From assembly GCA_021788565.1 (NCBI GenBank), contig JAJYKO010000468.1, positions 1 to 5,369 on the forward strand: 5,369 bases of DNA, written 5' to 3'. Below are positions 4,594-5,369 of this stretch, piece after piece. This stretch comes from Chloroflexota bacterium (lineage in GTDB: Bacteria; Chloroflexota; UBA6077). Every line of letters starts with the position of its first letter. Position 1 is the stretch's first letter. The notes under the pieces are model-generated. The model was given only the letters and a program-made list of their open reading frames with translations. It searched no databases and was not told the DNA's origin. A program made the translations under genes and the position numbers.

Positions 4594-5369
4594 TCATGAG
4601 TGACGCGGAGACACGGAGACAGCACGATACACCTCCAAGAGCCGCGGGCCGATATGGCTCCAGTCGAATCGCTCGCATGCCGTTTGGCGTCCCGCCTGCG
4701 CCAGCCGGGTACGAAGGGACGAATCCTCCATCAGCCGAAGGACCGCCCCCGCGAACTGCTCGGCCGTATCAGCTATCAACAACTCCTTACCATGAGTGAG
4801 GCCGGCGCCCTCCGCGCCCATGCGTGTGGAGACTACAGGAAGCCCCATCGCCAGCGTCTCGAGGATCTTCAGCCGCACCCCACCCCCCATCCTCATAGGC
4901 ACGACGAAGACGGAAGCCCGGGCGAAGTAGGGGCGTACGTCTTCGACTGCTCCCGTAACCAGGACGGTTGAAGATGCCAGCCTTTGAACCGCGGGGGCCG
5001 GCGAGCGTCCCACGAGGTACAGCCGAACGTTGGGCCGCGTTCGCTCCAGCAGTGGCATCACCTCGGCGACGAACCACTGTATGGCGTCCACGTTGGGGCG
5101 GAAATCCATCGTACCAGTGAACAGCAGGGCCGCCGCGTCCGGCAAGGCGGACGGGACGGGACGATAGTACTCGCTGTCCACCCCGTTCGGCACTACGGAG
5201 ACCGGCGCCGTCCTGCCCAGCAACCGCAGCGCCGCGGCGTCGGCCTCGGAGACGGCAAGAACCGCGTCCGCGCCCCGGCATACCTCAGCCTCATAGCGCC
5301 GCAGCTTCCGCCACTGGATGAGCGAGTATAGCGCTTTTGGCCAGGAGGGTGGACGGTGCAAGTCCACCG
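4594..5369 (-). CDS. GT4-type glycosyltransferase, C-terminal part, 5' end outside window
   Basis: A cytoplasmic or membrane-associated GT-B fold sugar transferase that would move a sugar from an activated nucleotide donor to a glycan or lipid-linked acceptor. About 257 residues are visible. The frame continues to the window edge, and the GTG at 5367 begins a VDLHR segment that looks internal, so roughly 150 N-terminal residues are missing. Visible family landmarks are AVLAVSEAD (36-43), VSVVPNGVDSEYYRP (56-70, the linker between domains), LLFTGTMDFRPNVDAI (81-96), LYLVG (116-120), and GGGVRLKILETLAMGLPVVST (161-181), the donor-binding region. Only the second glutamate of the classic EX7E motif is present (Glu170), as in other members with the GGGxRLKxLE form. 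The acceptor and donor cannot be read from sequence. It is the first visible gene of the operon; its promoter lies outside the window. Confidence 0.9.
   Translation of the reverse strand, partial: VDLHRPPSWPKALYSLIQWRKLRRYEAEVCRGADAVLAVSEADAAALRLLGRTAPVSVVPNGVDSEYYRPVPSALPDAAALLFTGTMDFRPNVDAIQWFVAEVMPLLERTRPNVRLYLVGRSPAPAVQRLASSTVLVTGAVEDVRPYFARASVFVVPMRMGGGVRLKILETLAMGLPVVSTRMGAEGAGLTHGKELLIADTAEQFAGAVLRLMEDSSLRTRLAQAGRQTACERFDWSHIGPRLLEVYRAVSVSPRHS

Noticed and set aside
4787..5281. 164-residue minus-strand frame overlapping the glycosyltransferase
   Set aside because: It is out of frame with the conserved transferase motifs, and Gly/Arg-rich as expected of a shifted frame.

Overview
This GC-rich window reads as bacterial DNA with compact genes, convergent and divergent pairs, and Shine-Dalgarno sites with GTG, TTG and ATG starts. 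The lineage cannot be fixed from sequence alone. A perfect GTAGGGGCGG-type palindrome, a PrsW-type protease and a membrane-anchored clan GH-A glycosidase make me lean towards Chloroflexota or a similar group, but this is a weak inference.

Layout. (1) Positions 1-873 on the plus strand hold the C-terminal part of a tryptophanase, cut by the window edge. (2) Positions 874-999 are a short convergent spacer with a perfect 28-bp palindrome. (3) Positions 1000-1311 on the minus strand encode a small single-domain cupin with degenerate metal-ligand motifs. (4) Positions 1312-1557 are a divergent intergenic region with two short inverted repeats and a repeated AGTAC word; I found no convincing promoter there. 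(5) Positions 1558-2433 on the plus strand encode a PrsW-family intramembrane protease. (6) Positions 2432-2484 hold a strong hairpin with a T-tract on the minus strand, which terminates the convergent operon. (7) Positions 5369 down to 2510 on the minus strand form a tight three-gene operon: a GT4-type glycosyltransferase (5' end cut off), a DUF503/YlxP-like protein, and a glycoside hydrolase with a signal peptide and a C-terminal membrane anchor.

How the genes work together. The minus-strand operon is the only clear functional group: gaps are 14 and 27 nt, each downstream gene has its own ribosome binding site, and one terminator closes the unit. A cytoplasmic sugar transferase with a surface-tethered glycosidase suggests synthesis and trimming of a cell-surface or exopolysaccharide. 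The DUF503 protein between them is out of its better-known translation-factor context. The tryptophanase (tryptophan to indole, pyruvate and ammonia), the cupin and the PrsW protease look like independent single-gene units. No phage, insertion sequence, CRISPR array, tRNA or rRNA is visible. I see no clearly new system; the best candidates for a second look are the glycosyltransferase-DUF503-glycosidase operon and the palindrome.
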